Assembly (NCBI GenBank): GCA_002327725.1
Contig: DCXP01000017.1
Location: 1-30,160 of the forward strand
Length of the DNA stretch: 30,160 bases
Direction of reading: 5' to 3'
Source of the DNA: Proteobacteria bacterium UBA2133
Lineage (GTDB): Bacteria > Pseudomonadota > Gammaproteobacteria > Arenicellales > UBA868
Made by a program: the position numbers and the translations under genes
Part shown: positions 16,276-23,660 of the stretch, in pieces
Layout: each line of letters opens with the position of its first letter
Position numbering within the stretch: position 1 is the stretch's first letter
The notes under the pieces: model-generated
Databases searched by the model: none
The model's input: the letters and a program-made list of their open reading frames with translations, nothing else
What the model was told of the DNA's origin: nothing

Positions 16276-17643
16276 ATGCATCAAGGGGAATTTCGTAAAT
16301 ATTTCAAAACTATGGGGCCGGTAGTTCTCCCAGTGATTCATGTCCTGGACGCTCCACAGGCCAAGCGCAACCTGGCAACGGTGATCGAATGCGGCGCGCC
16401 CGGGGCTTTTCTGATTAACCATGATTTTGACGTCGCGCAATTTTTGCCAATCATTGAAGAATGCCGCAGCAGGTGCCCGGACTTGTGGTTAGGGGTCAAC
16501 TTCCTGGGCGTGAGCGGTGAGACGGCCTTTCCCATCCTGAGCACGCTTCAGGAAAAAGGGACAGGGGTCGATGCCTACTGGGCCGACGATGCCCGTATCG
16601 ACGAGCGTTTAGAACCTCAGGCTGAAGCCGAATCCATCGCGAAAATCAGGGAATCAGGCGCATGGGATGGCCTCTATTTCGGTGGCACGGCGTTCAAGAA
16701 GCAGCGGGCTGTGGAGCCCGGCAAATACTGCGAGTCGGCAAGTATTGCTGCGAAATACATGGACGTCGTAACGACCTCAGGTGTTGCAACGGGGCACCCC
16801 GCGGCGATTCAGAAGATTCTCGACTTTCGGCAAGGGGCGGGGCGCAACGCGCTGGCCATCGCCTCGGGAATTTCACCCGACAATGCCGGCGAATACATGG
16901 CGCATGCCGACGCTTTTTTGGTGGCGACCGGGATCAACTATGCCGGAGACTTTTACAACCTGGATCCGCGGCGGCTTCGCCGGCTTTTGCAAAAGACCCG
17001 ACAGTTCGCCGCGGGTTTGAGCGAATCCGTTGAAACAGATAGCGTGCCGGACCGTGACTGGTATCTGAGGTACATGGCGCCCAATGTGAAGGATCCCAAG
17101 ATGGCGTGGCTGGATCCCTCCTCGGCGTATGTCAATGCGCGCGCGTTTCACGCCATGCTGGACGCCCTGTGCCAACCTTTTCATTCGACCCCGGTTGATG
17201 TTGTCGCGGGGATTGATGCGGCCGGATATGTGCTCGGCGCGGCGATGGCCGAGCGCCTGGGCACAGGATTTCTCACTGTGCGAAAGGCGGGGAAACTGCC
17301 GGTGCCAGCTGACCAAGTATCCTTTGTTAACTACACCCAGCGGACGCAGCATATGGAGCTTCGGCAGCCCGCCTTTCGCAAGGGTGCGAGGGTACTGCTG
17401 GTGGATCAATGGGTGGAAACGGGCGGCACGATGGGCGCTGCAATAGAACTCGTAGAACGCCAGGATGGAGAGGTCGTCGGCATTGCGGCCATCTGTATCG
17501 AAGAAACTCCCGCTGGAAAGAAACTGCGCGAGCGTTATCGTTGTGCCACCTGTGTGGCGCCGGGGTCCGAGTTGCAGCGCCAGTGCAATGCCAAGTCGCT
17601 GGATTATTTCAAGGACTTTGACTGGGACGCTATCCTGCCGTAA
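16276..17643 (+). CDS. Fusion of TIM-barrel (BtpA/SgcQ-like) and adenine phosphoribosyltransferase-like domains
   Basis: A 455-aa two-domain protein. The N-terminal part (about 14-245) reads as a beta/alpha barrel: VVLPVIHVLDAPQAKRNL, LWLGVNFLGVSGETAF, then a phosphate-site-like segment ALAIASGISPDNAGEY with DAFLVATGIN. This resembles BtpA/SgcQ proteins and, more distantly, TrpF-like barrels. The C-terminal part (about 285-420) is APRT-like: VAGIDAAGYVLGAAMAERLG, VRKAGKLP, and the PRPP loop VLLVDQWVETGGT (373-385). There, the usual second acidic residue before the hydrophobic pair is Gln378. The domain probably joins a base to PRPP. The barrel's reaction is unknown. It is divergent from a nucleobase-type deaminase and importer, which suggests a shared salvage route. 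ATG 16276 has only a distant GGGGGA. ATG 16312 would cut into the barrel's lead-in. Confidence 0.8.
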   Translation: MHQGEFRKYFKTMGPVVLPVIHVLDAPQAKRNLATVIECGAPGAFLINHDFDVAQFLPIIEECRSRCPDLWLGVNFLGVSGETAFPILSTLQEKGTGVDAYWADDARIDERLEPQAEAESIAKIRESGAWDGLYFGGTAFKKQRAVEPGKYCESASIAAKYMDVVTTSGVATGHPAAIQKILDFRQGAGRNALAIASGISPDNAGEYMAHADAFLVATGINYAGDFYNLDPRRLRRLLQKTRQFAAGLSESVETDSVPDRDWYLRYMAPNVKDPKMAWLDPSSAYVNARAFHAMLDALCQPFHSTPVDVVAGIDAAGYVLGAAMAERLGTGFLTVRKAGKLPVPADQVSFVNYTQRTQHMELRQPAFRKGARVLLVDQWVETGGTMGAAIELVERQDGEVVGIAAICIEETPAGKKLRERYRCATCVAPGSELQRQCNAKSLDYFKDFDWDAILP

Positions 17644-17666
17644 ACGGTCGTTCGGGAACTTGCCTG

Positions 17667-18878
17667 CTACTCGGAGACGGTACTCGCAATCACCACTTTG
17701 ACCGCGGGTGTCTTCGCGGGGTTGAACGCTTCACTTGAGCCCAGAAGGTCCCCCGGCGTTTGGGTCACCGTTCCCGACCGGGAGATATGTGCGCCTACCT
17801 GAAGTTTGGGATAACTTCCAAGGCCTGCCCCGGGCAGCATCAGATCGCTGTTATTCAGGGTAACTTCCCGGGGCAGCGGCTCGGGCGAGAGTTTCCTGAC
17901 CGCAACTGGCATCGGCGGGCCGCCCGGTACCCGGGCATAAACAAACAAGGTGTCCTGGGGCGTGATCGTCCCGGCGACGGAAGGGTCAATGCTGATCGTG
18001 ATACGCAGCGCATCCACCGTCGCCTCAGGTTTACCTTCGAGAGCGGCCGTGGTTTGCGAGATGAGGGCACGTACTTCGGTCAACACTTCGGGCTGGTCAC
18101 TGACCAGCGGTAGCAGCTGGTTGAAAAGGCCAAGCGCATCAGCGTAGGCCCCGCGCTGCTCGGCAGCAATCCCGGCGAGCCAGAGGCCCTGGGGGTGCAT
18201 GGGTGCCAGGGTGAGCGCCTGACGAACCAGTTGTTCCGGTTCGCCGGCAAGCACGCCGTTGCGGCTCATAGCCAACGCGTCGGCAAGGCGCACCAGGCGC
18301 TCGGCGTCTCCCGGCTGCAGTTCGACAAGTCGGCGGTAGGCCGGCACGGCATCGGCATACTGGCCGGTGCTCATGAGCACGTTTGCCAACAGTGTCCAGC
18401 CGCGGACGTCGTCAGGCCGGTCTACAAGCCGGGCCTTCAGTTGCGCCAGCAGTGTATCGACATCGCCCTGCTGCCCCTGGGTTGCGATATCCGGCCCGGG
18501 GGCGGCATTTTGAGCATCAATGGCATTGGGTGTCCCGAGAAAAAGATAAAGTCCAAGGGCTGCCAGAGGTAACACGGCGCTGACTCCGGCAGCGACCAGT
18601 GGCGATGTGGTTTTTGCGGCCGCGGCCTCCGCGTCGCCCTCAAGGTCAATGGCAAGCCCCTGTTCAAGTTCCGCCCGGGCAGCATCGAATTCGGCATCAC
18701 TCAACGTGCCTTCATCGAGTTCGGCCCGCAGCTCGCGCTCTCGTTCGCGGGCAATCGCGACATTCACCTGCGAGCGCTCGATGGTCCCGGATCGGGAAGC
18801 GCGAAGCAGCGCGGGCAGCACAAAACCCAGCGCCACGAGCGCGAGCAGTGAGGCCGTCAGCCAGAGCAGAATCGACAT
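17667..18878 (-). CDS. ccmI: Cytochrome c maturation protein CcmI
   Basis: CcmI (CycH) holds apocytochrome c for heme attachment by CcmF/CcmH at the periplasmic side of the inner membrane. The 403-aa protein has an N-terminal membrane segment (about 4-26). A cytoplasmic loop follows with heptad-like RERERELRAELDEGTLSDAEF, then a second membrane segment near 92-115. A periplasmic TPR domain contains WTLLANVLMSTGQYADAVPAY and GDAERLVRLADALAMS. The last 120 residues match the C-terminal CcmI domain with TPQDTLFVYARV. ATG 18878 directly follows the ccmH stop. It is the last gene of the operon and converges on the fusion enzyme with a 23-base gap, where no terminator is evident. Confidence 0.92.
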   Translation of the reverse strand: MSILLWLTASLLALVALGFVLPALLRASRSGTIERSQVNVAIARERERELRAELDEGTLSDAEFDAARAELEQGLAIDLEGDAEAAAAKTTSPLVAAGVSAVLPLAALGLYLFLGTPNAIDAQNAAPGPDIATQGQQGDVDTLLAQLKARLVDRPDDVRGWTLLANVLMSTGQYADAVPAYRRLVELQPGDAERLVRLADALAMSRNGVLAGEPEQLVRQALTLAPMHPQGLWLAGIAAEQRGAYADALGLFNQLLPLVSDQPEVLTEVRALISQTTAALEGKPEATVDALRITISIDPSVAGTITPQDTLFVYARVPGGPPMPVAVRKLSPEPLPREVTLNNSDLMLPGAGLGSYPKLQVGAHISRSGTVTQTPGDLLGSSEAFNPAKTPAVKVVIASTVSE

Positions 18879-19364
18879 CTAGGGATTTCTGTCGAGGAGA
18901 CGTGCGGCATTTTCACGTTCCTGTTCGCTCATGACTGATACGGCCCGGCTCTTTCGGACTGTGAAAAAGAAAATACCGAGCGCTACCAGGAGAATGGCGA
19001 AAGGTCCAAGCCAGAGCAGAACGGTACGTAAACGAAGCGGAGGGCGATACAGTACAAAATCTCCATAACGGGCAACCATGAATTCCACAATCTCATCATC
19101 CGTGGCCCCAGCGCTGATCATTTCGTATGTGCGGGCACGAAGATCTTTTGCCAGACCTGCATTGGAATCGGCAAGATTCTGGTTCTGACAGACAAGACAG
19201 CGAAGCTCTGCAATCATGTTCTGGTAGCGCGCCTCCTGGGCAGGGTCCGAGAACTCGTAGGTTTCGATTACCGCCGGGGCGGGGGAGGAGAGGCCCAAAA
19301 TCAGAATCCCCGCCAATATCCAGGGCGACCGCTTGCCAGCAACTGAAACTTTAAGAGGCAGCAT
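18879..19364 (-). CDS. ccmH: Cytochrome c maturation protein CcmH
   Basis: CcmH is a thiol-disulfide protein that reduces the apocytochrome CxxCH motif before heme ligation. The 161-aa protein has a signal-like segment (about 13-31) and the hallmark LRCLVCQNQNLADSNA with Cys56 and Cys59. A C-terminal membrane helix follows (VLLWLGPFAILLVALGIFFF). It is the short CcmH, with the CcmI part encoded separately. ATG 19364 overlaps the end of ccmF by 14 bases. In most ccm operons ccmG lies between ccmF and ccmH. Here the overlap leaves no room for it. Confidence 0.95.
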   Translation of the reverse strand: MLPLKVSVAGKRSPWILAGILILGLSSPAPAVIETYEFSDPAQEARYQNMIAELRCLVCQNQNLADSNAGLAKDLRARTYEMISAGATDDEIVEFMVARYGDFVLYRPPLRLRTVLLWLGPFAILLVALGIFFFTVRKSRAVSVMSEQERENAARLLDRNP

Positions 19365-21327
19365 GGCGAGTGTCCGGAGCAGGAGCGACGTTCGTCTCGC
19401 GGGCGAACTTGCGATAGCGCTTGTCGGAAGCAGAGAGCAGCCCGCCGGCGACCATGATCAGGGCACCGAGCCAGATCCACCGGACATAAGGCTTGAAGTA
19501 GAGACGCACCGCCCAACTGCTGCCATCACCAAGGGGCTCGCCCAGGGCAACATAAAGATCCCGGGTCAGACCTGCGTCAATGGCGGCCTCTGTCATGGGC
19601 ATCTGTTGCACCAGATAGGTTCTCTTCTCAGGGTTCAGGACGGTTTCCAGCTGGTTATCCCGAAGCACAGTAATGGTTCCCGTGTCTGCCAGATAGTTGG
19701 GACCTCGCTGCTGATTGATGCCGTCAAAGCGGAATGTGTAGCCTCCGATCGTGTAGGTTTCGCCTGGCGCCATGCGCAGATCCTTCTCGACGGAATAAGT
19801 TGATGTGAGTGTGATGCCGATGACAAAGACGCCGAGCCCTATGTGAGCAAGACTCATTCCAAAGACTGCGCCCGGTGTTCGCGCGAGACCCTGCCAGCGC
19901 TGACCCGCCCGTGTGCGCCCCCAGAGTCCGGCTAGCGCAGCGAAGATTGTCCAAAGCCCGAGCACGCCGCCAAAAACCGCAGCCAAGCGGTACTCGCCGA
20001 AGAAGGCAGGCCAGAGAAGGCCGAGAACAAGCGCCAGAGCGAAGGGCGGCCCGAGTGGCCGGACGAGCCGGCCCAGTTGATCTTTTTTCCATCTCAGCAT
20101 CGACCCAACCCCGACCAGGATGGCGAGCGGGGCGGTGAGAGGTATGAATACCGCATTAAAGTAAGGCGGCCCGACCGAGATTTTCCCAAGACCCAGGGCA
20201 TCGATCACCAATGGATAGAGGGTGCCGAGCAGGATAGTCGCTGCTGACACCACCAGAAGCACGTTATTCAGCAAAAGCCCCGCCTCCCTCGACACCAGGT
20301 TGAAGCCGCCACTGCTTCTGACCGCAGGGGCGCGCCAGGCATAGAGCGCCAGGGAGCCGCCGACCACCACCGCCAGAAAGACCAGGATAAAAAGCCCGCG
20401 GGTAGGGTCGGTGGCAAATGCGTGGACCGATGTCAGGACGCCGGAGCGGACCAGAAAGGTCCCGAGCAGCGAAAGCGAAAAAGCAAACACCGCGAGCAGC
20501 ACCGTCCAGGCTTTGAAGACGCCGCGTTTTTCGGTCGCGGCGAGCGAGTGAATCAGTGCGGTGCCCACCAGCCAGGGCATAAAGGAGGCGTTCTCGACCG
20601 GGTCCCAGAACCACCAGCCGCCCCAGCCGAGTTCGTAATAGGCCCACCAGCTGCCAAGGGCAATACCTGCAGTAAGGAATACCCATGCGCCGAGTGTCCA
20701 GGGGCGCGACCAGCGGGCCCACGCCGAATCAAGACGGCCCCCTAAGAGCGCGGCAATCGCAAAGGCGAAAGCCACCGAGAAGCCGACATAGCCCATGTAC
20801 AGCATCGGCGGATGAATCGCGAGACCCGGATCCTGCAGCAGGGGATTAAGGTCGCGCCCATCCACCGGCGGCGGGAACTGGCGCTCGAAAGGGTTGGAGG
20901 TGAAAAGAATAAACAGCAGAAAGCCCACGCTCACGATACCCATGACACCGAGCACGCGGGCGACCATCCGGTCGGGAACGCTCTTGCTGAACCAGGCCAC
21001 TGCCGCAGTCCAGAGCGCCAGCGTCAGTGCCCACAGCAGGAGTGATCCTTCATGCGCACCCCATACCCCCGAGATGAGATAGATCAGCGGCAGCCGCGAG
21101 TTGGAATTGTGGGCAACGTAGGCAACGCTGAAGTCATGGGACAAAAATGCGGCGGTCAGGCAGCCATAGGAGATGGCGACGAAAAGGAGTTGCGCAAAAG
21201 CCGCCGGGCGCGCTACGGCGATCCATGAGGGGTGGTTCCGGGTCGCGCCGGCAATGGGGATTGCTGCCTGTAGCGCTGCAATGAGCAGCGCCAGGATGAG
21301 CGAGAAGAGCCCGATCTCCGGTATCAC
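19351..21327 (-). CDS. ccmF: Heme lyase subunit CcmF
   Basis: CcmF is the large membrane protein that takes heme from CcmE and joins it to apocytochrome c. The 658-aa size is normal. The WWD motif is WGGWWFWDP (235-243). Likely heme-ligand histidines are His172 (AIHPPMLYMG) and His260 (ALIHSLA), close to E. coli His173 and His261. FLVRSGVLTSVHAFATDP supplies another. Many membrane helices run through the protein. The start overlaps ccmE by four bases and the end overlaps ccmH by 14, indicating tight coupling. Confidence 0.97.
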   Translation of the reverse strand: MIPEIGLFSLILALLIAALQAAIPIAGATRNHPSWIAVARPAAFAQLLFVAISYGCLTAAFLSHDFSVAYVAHNSNSRLPLIYLISGVWGAHEGSLLLWALTLALWTAAVAWFSKSVPDRMVARVLGVMGIVSVGFLLFILFTSNPFERQFPPPVDGRDLNPLLQDPGLAIHPPMLYMGYVGFSVAFAFAIAALLGGRLDSAWARWSRPWTLGAWVFLTAGIALGSWWAYYELGWGGWWFWDPVENASFMPWLVGTALIHSLAATEKRGVFKAWTVLLAVFAFSLSLLGTFLVRSGVLTSVHAFATDPTRGLFILVFLAVVVGGSLALYAWRAPAVRSSGGFNLVSREAGLLLNNVLLVVSAATILLGTLYPLVIDALGLGKISVGPPYFNAVFIPLTAPLAILVGVGSMLRWKKDQLGRLVRPLGPPFALALVLGLLWPAFFGEYRLAAVFGGVLGLWTIFAALAGLWGRTRAGQRWQGLARTPGAVFGMSLAHIGLGVFVIGITLTSTYSVEKDLRMAPGETYTIGGYTFRFDGINQQRGPNYLADTGTITVLRDNQLETVLNPEKRTYLVQQMPMTEAAIDAGLTRDLYVALGEPLGDGSSWAVRLYFKPYVRWIWLGALIMVAGGLLSASDKRYRKFARETNVAPAPDTRHAAS

Positions 21328-21764
21328 TGGACGCCCATGGCCTTGGCTTTTTCAAGGGCCTCTGTCACTTCAGGGGGCATATAGGTCTCGTCGTGTTTTG
21401 CCAGTACCTGGGTTGCATTAAAAATGCCGTCGGTCCCGAGACTTCCCTGCGCGACAATTCCCTGACCTTCGCGAAAAAGATCAGGCAGGATGCCGGTATA
21501 AGCCACCGTTACCGATTTGGCGGTATCGGTAAGGTCAAACTGAATTTCAAGGCTCCCGTCACTTCTCCGTACGCTGCCATCGACGACCATGCCGCCGAGG
21601 CGAAACGGTGTGTTGGCAGGCGCTTCTCCCGCGACCACCTGCGAGGGGCTGAAAAAGAGGTTGATGTTCTCCTGAAGTGCGAGCAGGGCGAGTCCTGCCG
21701 CCACGGCAACGCCGGCGACCAGCAGGCTGACCAAAAGGAGTCGTTGCCGCCGTCGTGGCTTCAT
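21324..21764 (-). CDS. ccmE: Heme chaperone CcmE
   Basis: CcmE carries heme covalently in the periplasm between CcmC and CcmF. The 146-aa protein has a basic N-terminus (KPRRRQR), one membrane segment (about 9-30), then the OB-fold domain. FRLGGMVVDGS and YTGILPDLFREGQGIVAQG are typical. The heme-binding His124 and nearby Tyr128 sit in LAKHDETYMPP, the HxxxY form. It overlaps ccmD and ccmF by four bases each. Confidence 0.97.
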   Translation of the reverse strand: MKPRRRQRLLLVSLLVAGVAVAAGLALLALQENINLFFSPSQVVAGEAPANTPFRLGGMVVDGSVRRSDGSLEIQFDLTDTAKSVTVAYTGILPDLFREGQGIVAQGSLGTDGIFNATQVLAKHDETYMPPEVTEALEKAKAMGVQ

Positions 21765-21931
21765 TCTGACCGATGAATATCACGCTGGGCGGCGATGGCG
21801 GAGAGTTCCCGCAGCATCCGCAGACGGCGCCGAAGCGGCGATATCACCGTAATGATCAGTGCTGCCGCGGTAATGGCATAGGCCGGCCAAACGTACATCG
21901 CGTAGCCGCCCATTTGGAAGAATTCGGTCAT
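21761..21931 (-). CDS. ccmD: Heme exporter protein CcmD
   Basis: CcmD is a small one-helix membrane protein that helps release holo-CcmE from the CcmABC complex. The 56-aa product begins MTEFFQMGGYAMYVWPAY, the family signature, with one membrane segment and a basic region rich in Arg. ATG 21931 overlaps the ccmC stop (ATGA). A longer frame to 21964 lies within ccmC and is rejected. Its CcmAB partners are not encoded here. Confidence 0.92.
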   Translation of the reverse strand: MTEFFQMGGYAMYVWPAYAITAAALIITVISPLRRRLRMLRELSAIAAQRDIHRSE

Positions 21932-22695
21932 GACGGCCTCTGGCTGACCAGGGCGTTTACCCACGCGGTGCGCCGTTCACTGTCGAGGATCTCGATACGC
22001 ACACGGGCCAACAAGGCATAGAGGTAGTGGAACTTGAATGCGCCCGCCATCAGCAGCAGCGGGATCAGCATGTTAAGTGCAATCGAAGGTTGATCGAATT
22101 TCGTGAGGGTGGGTCCCTGGTGCAGCGTATTCCACCATTCGACCGAAAAGTGAATGATCGGCAGATTGACAACGCCCACGAGCGCGAGCACTGCACCTGC
22201 CCGGGAGGCGGTGCGCCTGTCATCAATCGCCGCCACCAGCGCCATGTATCCAAGATACAAAAAGAGAAGAACCAACTCGGAGGTGAGTCTTGCATCCCAT
22301 ACCCACCAGGTACCCCACATGGGCTTACCCCAGAGGGATCCCGTGACGAGGGCCAGAAAGGTATAGGTTGCGCCCACGGGAGCGCTGGCGCGGGCGACTG
22401 CTTCGGCGAGCTTCATACGCCAGATCAGGCTGATCGCGCTGCTCGCCGCCATCACGGCATAAACGAACATCGACATCCACGCAGAAGGAACGTGAATGTA
22501 AATGATCCGGTAGCTTTCTCCCTGCTGATAGTCCGCGGGGGCAAGCACCAGCCCCCCGTAAAGCCCGGCGGCGAAAAGCCCAATACAGAGAAGGGCCACC
22601 CAGGGCAGGAGCGCGCCTGCGAGATGATAGAAACTCGGTGGAGAGCCGAGTCGATGAAAACGCGTGAGCCAGTTGGCAGAATTGTTGCTCATCAC
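21928..22695 (-). CDS. ccmC: Heme handling protein CcmC
   Basis: CcmC moves heme to the periplasmic side and loads it on CcmE. The 255-aa membrane protein has the WWD motif WGTWWVWDAR (127-136). Candidate heme ligands are His68 (IHVPSAW) and the His of LPIIHFSVEWWNTLH. Six membrane segments are expected. It starts ATG-ATG at 22695 and is the first gene of the operon, whereas ccmA and ccmB normally precede it. Upstream is only a 235-base intergenic region. Confidence 0.96.
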   Translation of the reverse strand: MMSNNSANWLTRFHRLGSPPSFYHLAGALLPWVALLCIGLFAAGLYGGLVLAPADYQQGESYRIIYIHVPSAWMSMFVYAVMAASSAISLIWRMKLAEAVARASAPVGATYTFLALVTGSLWGKPMWGTWWVWDARLTSELVLLFLYLGYMALVAAIDDRRTASRAGAVLALVGVVNLPIIHFSVEWWNTLHQGPTLTKFDQPSIALNMLIPLLLMAGAFKFHYLYALLARVRIEILDSERRTAWVNALVSQRPS

Positions 22696-22803
22696 CAGCG
22701 ATTATCTTAAGGTGTGGTCCGGAAGCGGGGCGAAAATCGTCTTAAACCAAGCCCGCGAATTGCAAGGGCTGTAGCCCCAAGAAGTAGCCTGCGTACAGGA
22801 CAG

Positions 22804-22833
22804 ATTGTAATCGACCGTCTGTCAGGGAGTCAT
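22804..22833 (-). promoter_or_regulatory. Candidate promoter of the ccm operon
   Basis: On the minus strand TACAAT (22809-22804) is a good -10 box, with ATGACT (22833-22828) as a four-of-six -35 box and an 18-base spacer. It leaves a leader of about 100 bases before ccmC. This supports ccmC as the first gene of the transcript. The call is from consensus matching only. Confidence 0.4.
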
Positions 22834-22839
22834 GCTTTC

Positions 22840-22863
22840 TTGACAGTCTCTGTCCTGGGTCAA
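22840..22863 (+). promoter_or_regulatory. Perfect -35 box inside an inverted repeat
   Basis: TTGACA (22840-22845) is a consensus -35 box facing the oxygenase gene, but the base positions 17-18 downstream give no good -10. TTGAC and GTCAA are the ends of a 24-base inverted repeat. A regulator-dependent promoter or operator is possible. It lies between the two divergent genes. Confidence 0.25.
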
Positions 22864-22930
22864 GGTGTGCCGCGGCAAGTCATCTGATCAGGTGCGGCCG
22901 TCCTGTTAACTGACAACATTTCGAGAGCCG

Positions 22931-23563
22931 ATGAGCGCTTTGGACCTTCTTGATACTCGTGAGGTGGCTGAAAAGCTTGGCCAACTTGCCACAAAGCCCG
23001 CGATTGCACTTGACTGCATCTCTAAAGAGCGATGTGCGGAGTTCTCGGCGCTTGCAGATCAACTGCAGTACCGTGATGCGCAGCCTGTGGCCGGGACCGA
23101 GAGGACACCTGTGTATCAGGACTTTGAGCTCGATTACGAGGTTCCTCGCGAACACCGCTTCTGGAGAATTGCCGAAGCGCTGCAGGAGGTTTTCAGGCCG
23201 CTACTTGAGGCATATCATGAGACGGACGGAGGCGAAGTCGATTTCGAACTGAACGACCTTATTGTCCAGCGTTATCCACCGGGCTGTGCGGGTATCAGCC
23301 CACATCGTGACCATATCGAATACCGCGTGGTGATCCTGATCCTGCTCTTGAGCGGCGACGGCGACTTCAGAATCCACCCGGAACGCGACGAAAACACTGG
23401 CGGAATCGTTAACTTCCAGCCCGGGCAGTTGCTCATGATGGGCGCACCGGGTCTTGCGCCGGGGTTTATCCGGCCGTTTCATTCCGTGAGAAACGTGAGT
23501 GATGTGCGCCGAACGATCGGGATGCGCTATGATTGTAGACGACATCACCACTTACAACATTAA
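22931..23563 (+). CDS. 2-oxoglutarate/Fe(II)-dependent oxygenase, AlkB-like
   Basis: A 210-aa cytoplasmic protein with a double-stranded beta-helix pattern. The iron ligands are His125 and Asp127 (SPHRDHIEY) and His184 (RPFHSVRNVS). The 2-oxoglutarate-binding Arg is probably in DVRRTIGMRYD (193-199). NDLIVQRYPPGCAGISPHRD resembles AlkB-like proteins, where N-x-Y-x-P-G precedes the HxD motif. Whether the substrate is alkylated nucleic acid, protein or a small molecule cannot be told. ATG 22931 follows a weak GAGAG. It is divergent from ccmC and followed by the DUF3604 gene 97 bases later, with no clear functional link to either. Confidence 0.75.
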   Translation: MSALDLLDTREVAEKLGQLATKPAIALDCISKERCAEFSALADQLQYRDAQPVAGTERTPVYQDFELDYEVPREHRFWRIAEALQEVFRPLLEAYHETDGGEVDFELNDLIVQRYPPGCAGISPHRDHIEYRVVILILLLSGDGDFRIHPERDENTGGIVNFQPGQLLMMGAPGLAPGFIRPFHSVRNVSDVRRTIGMRYDCRRHHHLQH

Positions 23564-23660
23564 AGTGGGCTGATCTTTGTAAAAACAAATAACGGTACAT
23601 TCCGTAATTTCACATTTGAGTTTCTCAATGTCCTTTTCTGAAGACCTTTGGAGGCATAGT

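Noticed and set aside
19351..19364. A hidden ccmG between ccmF and ccmH
   Set aside because: The two genes overlap by 14 bases, and no thioredoxin-type CxxC frame exists there.
22027..22710. Plus-strand 227-codon frame opposite ccmC
   Set aside because: The antisense of ccmC, with no domain or ribosome binding site.
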